Assembly (NCBI GenBank): GCA_002794785.1
Contig: NBBA01000003.1
Coordinates: forward strand, 1,612,001 to 1,676,000
Origin: Coniferiporia sulphurascens
Lineage: Eukaryota > Basidiomycota > Agaricomycetes > Hymenochaetales > Hymenochaetaceae
Length of the DNA: 64,000 bases
Direction of reading: 5' to 3'
Positions 59,931 through 64,000 of this stretch are shown here, in pieces. A program made the position numbers and the translations under genes. The stretch's first letter is position 1; the number at the start of each line of letters is the position of its first letter. The notes beneath the pieces are model-generated. The model was not told the DNA's origin, searched no databases, and saw only the letters and a list, made by a program, of their open reading frames with translations.

Positions 59931-62565
59931 GGTTTAGGTCTACCCGTAGGATCGAGTTGAAGCGGTAAGGATGGAGGGGATGGAGAACAGAGCAAGATTT
60001 AAGGGTACGGACATGCTGACGGATTTCCTTCAGACTTTAGGAAAGCTAACGAAGGTTAGCATCCTCAAGACCCAGACTATAATCGGGCCCATCTTCTAAT
60101 TCGGTCAGCAGACCCTCCCGTTGCTACGTGCTTAAATCGCCGCCTTCTCAAATAGACACCAAACCCAGAATCATGAACTTGTGAATTCAAGTCGACTACC
60201 ACGCCTCACCGCTGCATTCTTACAAGGCCACTTGGATCAACTCAAGGCACTCGGCCTTGGGAAGACGGGTTTCGACTATCTTCTAAAGCCGGTTCCTATT
60301 GCGCGAGGGCGGGCCTTCCTTATTCATTTTTCGGGACACTAACCGCTTTTGGGATGTTTTCCTTATAATTTCTCCCCCTGGCCTTCCAACTATTCTGATG
60401 AACTATAAACTCAAAATCAAGAGCGGGCCACAGTACGTGTAGAGAAGAGAAGCAGCAGTTACATCTAGTGTTCCAGGTGCGTTGTTGCCTGATGCAATAA
60501 GCTGTGGCTGGCTTCGGAAGCCGTATTAGCGCGCGCGAGAGCGTTAATGCGGAGTCAGACGGCCGGGTCTTACATGATATTCGCATTCGATCTTCCCGGT
60601 CCCCCGATTCTAGACGATGAATCCTTCAACTTGAAGTCCCCTGATGGGACGTTTAGCTCAATCACTACACCCCGAGTATCAGGCCCTGTTGGAAACGCCT
60701 AGGACCCAAAGGACCCAAACTCAAACCGAACCCGAAGTCCCAAAGTCCCTAGTTTAAATTGGTGTTACCCACTGAGGTAAACCCAATGTTTCGAGCGGGT
60801 TTGGGTTGCGGCCCGGGAGTTACATGTAAGTTTGATATCTCTCACGGTACTGTTCTCAGTCGTAAATAGTAAACGCCGCTGCGTTGTATACTGTACTTAA
60901 TGCATTCTATAAAGTATGGACCTTGCTCATTAATGCACATCCTTTTGCTAATCTTAATTCCTTTGTGAGGAAAGAAGACAAGGGAGGGAAACAAGCCTTG
61001 GCTTGTACACCCGCCCACTACGCTCCTCCACATACTCCTCCCTAATATTTGTTCACAAACTATCATCGATCCACACTTACTTACGAGCCTCCATCAACTC
61101 CTATTAAAGAGACAGAGTATGTGCTATGTATTTGCCGAAAGCGAAAGTAATTATCATTAATTGATTTAATGCCGATCCGAAGAATCGCAATAGTAGGCTT
61201 CTCATAACCTCTTCTGACAGAGCATCCGTGTGTACTCGTTCATCTCCGGCTGCGACTACCGGAGGTAATTGTTCGAAGTAAGAAATACCTCTAGGTAGAG
61301 AGTTCTATACCCGCAAAATTCTGGACCCTGTTCACACTTGACGGCCCCCCGAGCCGTTTCTCCGTACGGCATCGTCCTTTTTTTCCTTCATGCGCCAACA
61401 GGGTGTTGAAGCTCGAGTTCGATGCAGAGGTTGGCCGTCGGGTCTAGAAAAAATTACGTAGTATTTTTCCTGTTGTTTGCGCGCTCGAGTTCTCTCGCGC
61501 GATTATCTACTATCTATTGGTTACAAGATATCTACGTTGACGTACGGAAGGCATTTGCAAGCGCCGCAAATTGCTGAAAACCAACACAGGGGTCATACGT
61601 TAGTGTGATCATCCCCAACGTTTAGGACACGCTAAACCCGCTCTTCCCTTACGTCTGCCGTATTGGTTTTGCCGACACCACCTCGGAAAACGAGCGACTC
61701 GATGGAAATCGGCGACGCCCGCATCTACTCTGACCCTCTGACACCGTCACAAGACTACTGTACAATTCAACAAATTCTGAGATGAGCCAAGTCTGTTCAG
61801 TGCTGCTGTATATGCTTACATATTAAAACATTATTACTATTACTGAGACAACGTATTTCCACACATTGAGCTTAATCCTTTTTGCGGTGGGGGAGAAGAG
61901 ATGAGGTAGTACAGTATATCGTAATTTGATCTCACTGCAATTGGTAGCTTTACAAAGGAATGACATAATGTCTTCTATGCACGTGACTATGTCGCGCGGT
62001 CGGCGTTTTAATATAAAGATCCGCGGTAGGCATCCGAGTCGCTATTACCAAAGTCGACGGGAAATCGCAAGCGAAGGCGTTTATGGTGCAATAGACTAAA
62101 AGCCCTCAAAAAAAAGGAAATGAGACTCCTATATCCTGCCTAGTTCCCCTTTAGAACCATAAGGCAAGTGAATGTATTTATCAACGGCTCGATTCTGTAA
62201 GAATGGAGACACAGCAGTGACTCGGACAGCGCGACGTTTGGATTTTTCAAACACAGGGCATTTCATTTCACACATACTTTCAAGCTACAGTTACACTCAA
62301 CACGATCACTGGAACAGGAATCGGTCCGATTCTTTATGTCGCTTATTACTAAATCTTTCGGCGTGCTCAAACTGTGTTGAACGACCACAGCTGCTGAAGG
62401 GAGGATTCGTCGACCTGAAGCGCCACTTGGTTGTTTTCAACGGATGTAATATTCTTAGAAGAAGAGTCATTAAACCTTGTAGACGGGATAATCTCGGAGT
62501 ACATACGCTATTGACATCGGTAGCCACAAGCCTTCCGCTGTCCGAGAAGACGGCATCAAATGGCG
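59931..62565. other. Gene-poor stretch with one mini-LTR
   Basis: AT-rich non-coding sequence apart from the mini-LTR at 61404-61586. Short frames lack domains and splice structure. Confidence 0.45.
61404..61586 (-). mobile_element. Mini solo LTR, family copy 3 (inverted)
   Basis: 183 bp from TGTTGAAGCTCGAG to TTTTCAACACACC-like ends; on the minus strand it starts TGTTGGTTTTCAGCAA and ends CTTCAACA. It is flanked by a perfect 5 bp duplication, CAGGG (61399-61403 and 61587-61591). It is more diverged than copies 1 and 2. Confidence 0.82.
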
Positions 62566-63119
62566 TCAACCTGCATTATGCTCTGTTATATGCACAATAT
62601 CAGCTATATGCGACGTCACACACTTGAAAATATTCGGTGCAACGTCAACGAGCGTCCAGGCTAGAGGCTGGCCTCCCTGAACGAGCTTTCCGGTCTTATA
62701 ATAGTGATTGTCATATGAGCTTGGTCATTCGTAATAAAAAGTCCAAAGTCTTACGGTTGAGTCCACACGAACGTAGCCTCCTCTATCCCCAAAGCTCGTC
62801 TCATGCTGAGAGGTGAAAAGAGACTGAAGGGTGAACACCGTTTCACCGTTAGTTGTCGGGTACGTAAGGTATGTCCACTAATGTAATCAAAAACGATTAG
62901 CACCGAAGAGCCGAGAAGGCGCCCTGGCTGAAGACGTACGATCTGGTTGCTCGTCTCTGGGATGTTCTGAGACCAAGCGAGAATGGGATTTCCGTCGTCG
63001 AGGGCGGAGTTTGCATTGTCAAGCCAGTGTCCAAAACCGATGTTCTGGATTGTATAGGTGTTGCCACTAACGGGCGCCACGGCGTTTTCGGAAAGAGGGA
63101 TAGGTGCAAGAGCAACCAT
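62566..63119 (-). CDS. Ricin-B-like (beta-trefoil) lectin
   Basis: Three exons (62940-63119, 62755-62877, 62566-62694) give 143 residues, the size of single-domain fungal ricin-B-like lectins. Seen are TYTIQNIGFGHWLD, DGNPILAWS and the QxW signature (Gln59-Ile60-Trp61), which is formed only when exons 1 and 2 are joined. Then come NGETVFTLQS and GGQPLAWTLVDVA. Such lectins bind Gal/GalNAc-type glycans and often serve in defence against feeders. No signal peptide is seen, so it is probably cytoplasmic. A TATA box (rc of ATTTTATA, 63232-63239) lies about 113 bp upstream. The last exon's end is the least certain part. Some beta-trefoil protease inhibitors look alike. Confidence 0.72.
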
Positions 63120-64000
63120 TTCAGAAAGCAGTATTAGACGAAGTCTGGGTAGCGGCCCGATTGGTTGTTGTCCTACGACTGTTTTCGAGGATTACTTCGA
63201 GCTGAGGACCGTTGGGGATGAAATACGGTACATTTTATACGCAAACTAGCTGACCAGGTCTTGTTCGTCATCCAACGTGCGCCACCACTTGGTGAGGGGA
63301 CAAGAGTAAATAATTGCGTGCTCTCGTGCCTCGGTCAGAAGAGCAAGTAACGGCCAGAAAACTCCGGGTCATCTGCCTCTTTCCAACGAAGTCGTACAGA
63401 AAAGATGTCAATGGAGAATGATTTTTTCCGGATACAGTCGTTGATTCCGCTATAGGTTCGGTCATTCCTAACGCAATATGACCTGTATCGGAGAACAAGG
63501 GCTCCCGCAGGTGAGAGATGGCAATGGTGTGGCAGAGTGCTAGCATTCGGTAGTCAACTCGACCGTGTGGACCAGTTTATGTCCAATTCTATGGGGTGCG
63601 TATTTAACAGGATAGACGAATACAAGTGAATGGCTTACACTTTTGGCTAACGGGCTGACTTGTTCCACATAAAAAATGCATTTATCTGATTGAGTCATGT
63701 AACGTCCACACAGAGCGCTCAGTTGGTATAGACTACAAATCAAGACCAAGAGTGACGGATTCAGAAAGCATCGCGAGTCTTTCGATGGAATCGAAATTTT
63801 TCATTTCGCGGCAGGTGCATGGGAAATATTTCAATTTGGATACTCAACAATAATGTTGTGCAGCCGGAAAGGTGACTACATGGCAGACGAAACAAAAGAG
63901 TTCCTGATCCGAAATAAGTTTCGCTTGGCACAGCGCATTTGATCTAGGAACCGAATTAGAAGTTTACTGGACTGTTCGATAATTCATACTCGCTCAAATT
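63120..64000. other. Upstream region of the lectin gene
   Basis: Apart from the lectin promoter, I see no gene, RNA or repeat here. Frames of about 70-90 codons have no domain. Confidence 0.45.

Noticed and set aside
62172..62627. 151-codon plus-strand frame overlapping the lectin's last exon
   Set aside because: No domain or splice support, and it conflicts with the lectin model, which has a motif spanning a splice junction.

Overview
The window reads as nuclear DNA of a filamentous basidiomycete, most likely an agaricomycete. Genes are dense and split by many 45-70 bp GT-AG introns, coding DNA is GC-rich, and intergenic DNA holds small LTRs, MITE-like elements and a decayed LINE. The species cannot be named from the sequence alone. 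All gene models below were spliced by eye; exon sums were checked for frame for the main genes.

Left part (1-19.2 kb) is a conserved housekeeping block: the 3' part of a G-protein alpha subunit (+), cytosolic/mitochondrial alanyl-tRNA synthetase (-), tRNA-Thr(CGT) (+), a CLASP-type TOG protein (-), a Ste20/germinal-centre-type kinase (+) divergent from it, APS kinase MET14 (-), and a CLIP-170-type CAP-Gly protein (+) divergent from MET14. Two microtubule plus-end proteins (CLASP and CLIP) therefore lie about 5 kb apart, with a morphogenesis-type kinase between them.

Middle part (20.2-53.4 kb) is a tandem array of eight family-1 UDP-glycosyltransferase (UGT) genes, all on +, each with the same 11-exon structure and mostly the same TATA block. 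Copies 1, 2, 4, 5 and 7 look intact. Copies 3, 6 and 8 carry nonsense or start-loss mutations. One intron uses a GC donor in copies 1, 2, 3 and 5 and a GT donor in the others. Between copies 5 and 6 lies an 8 kb nest of transposable elements.

That nest (about 36.4-44.33 kb) holds the most unusual signal. Three long LTR-like units (1.35-1.75 kb) have TGTTAG...TAACA ends and a TATA box about 180 bp before the 3' end. Each carries, in the U3 position, a homologous open reading frame of about 210 codons with conserved cysteines. One is intact (36636-37990) and two are decayed. A LINE reverse-transcriptase relic interrupted by a 558 bp solo LTR with a perfect 5 bp target duplication sits between them.

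Right part (53.4-64 kb) is gene-poor. It holds a small basic low-complexity protein gene (55.3-55.9 kb), a set of degenerate repeat modules (56.6-59.4 kb), a third copy of a 173-183 bp mini-LTR family, and a ricin-B-like lectin gene (62.6-63.1 kb).
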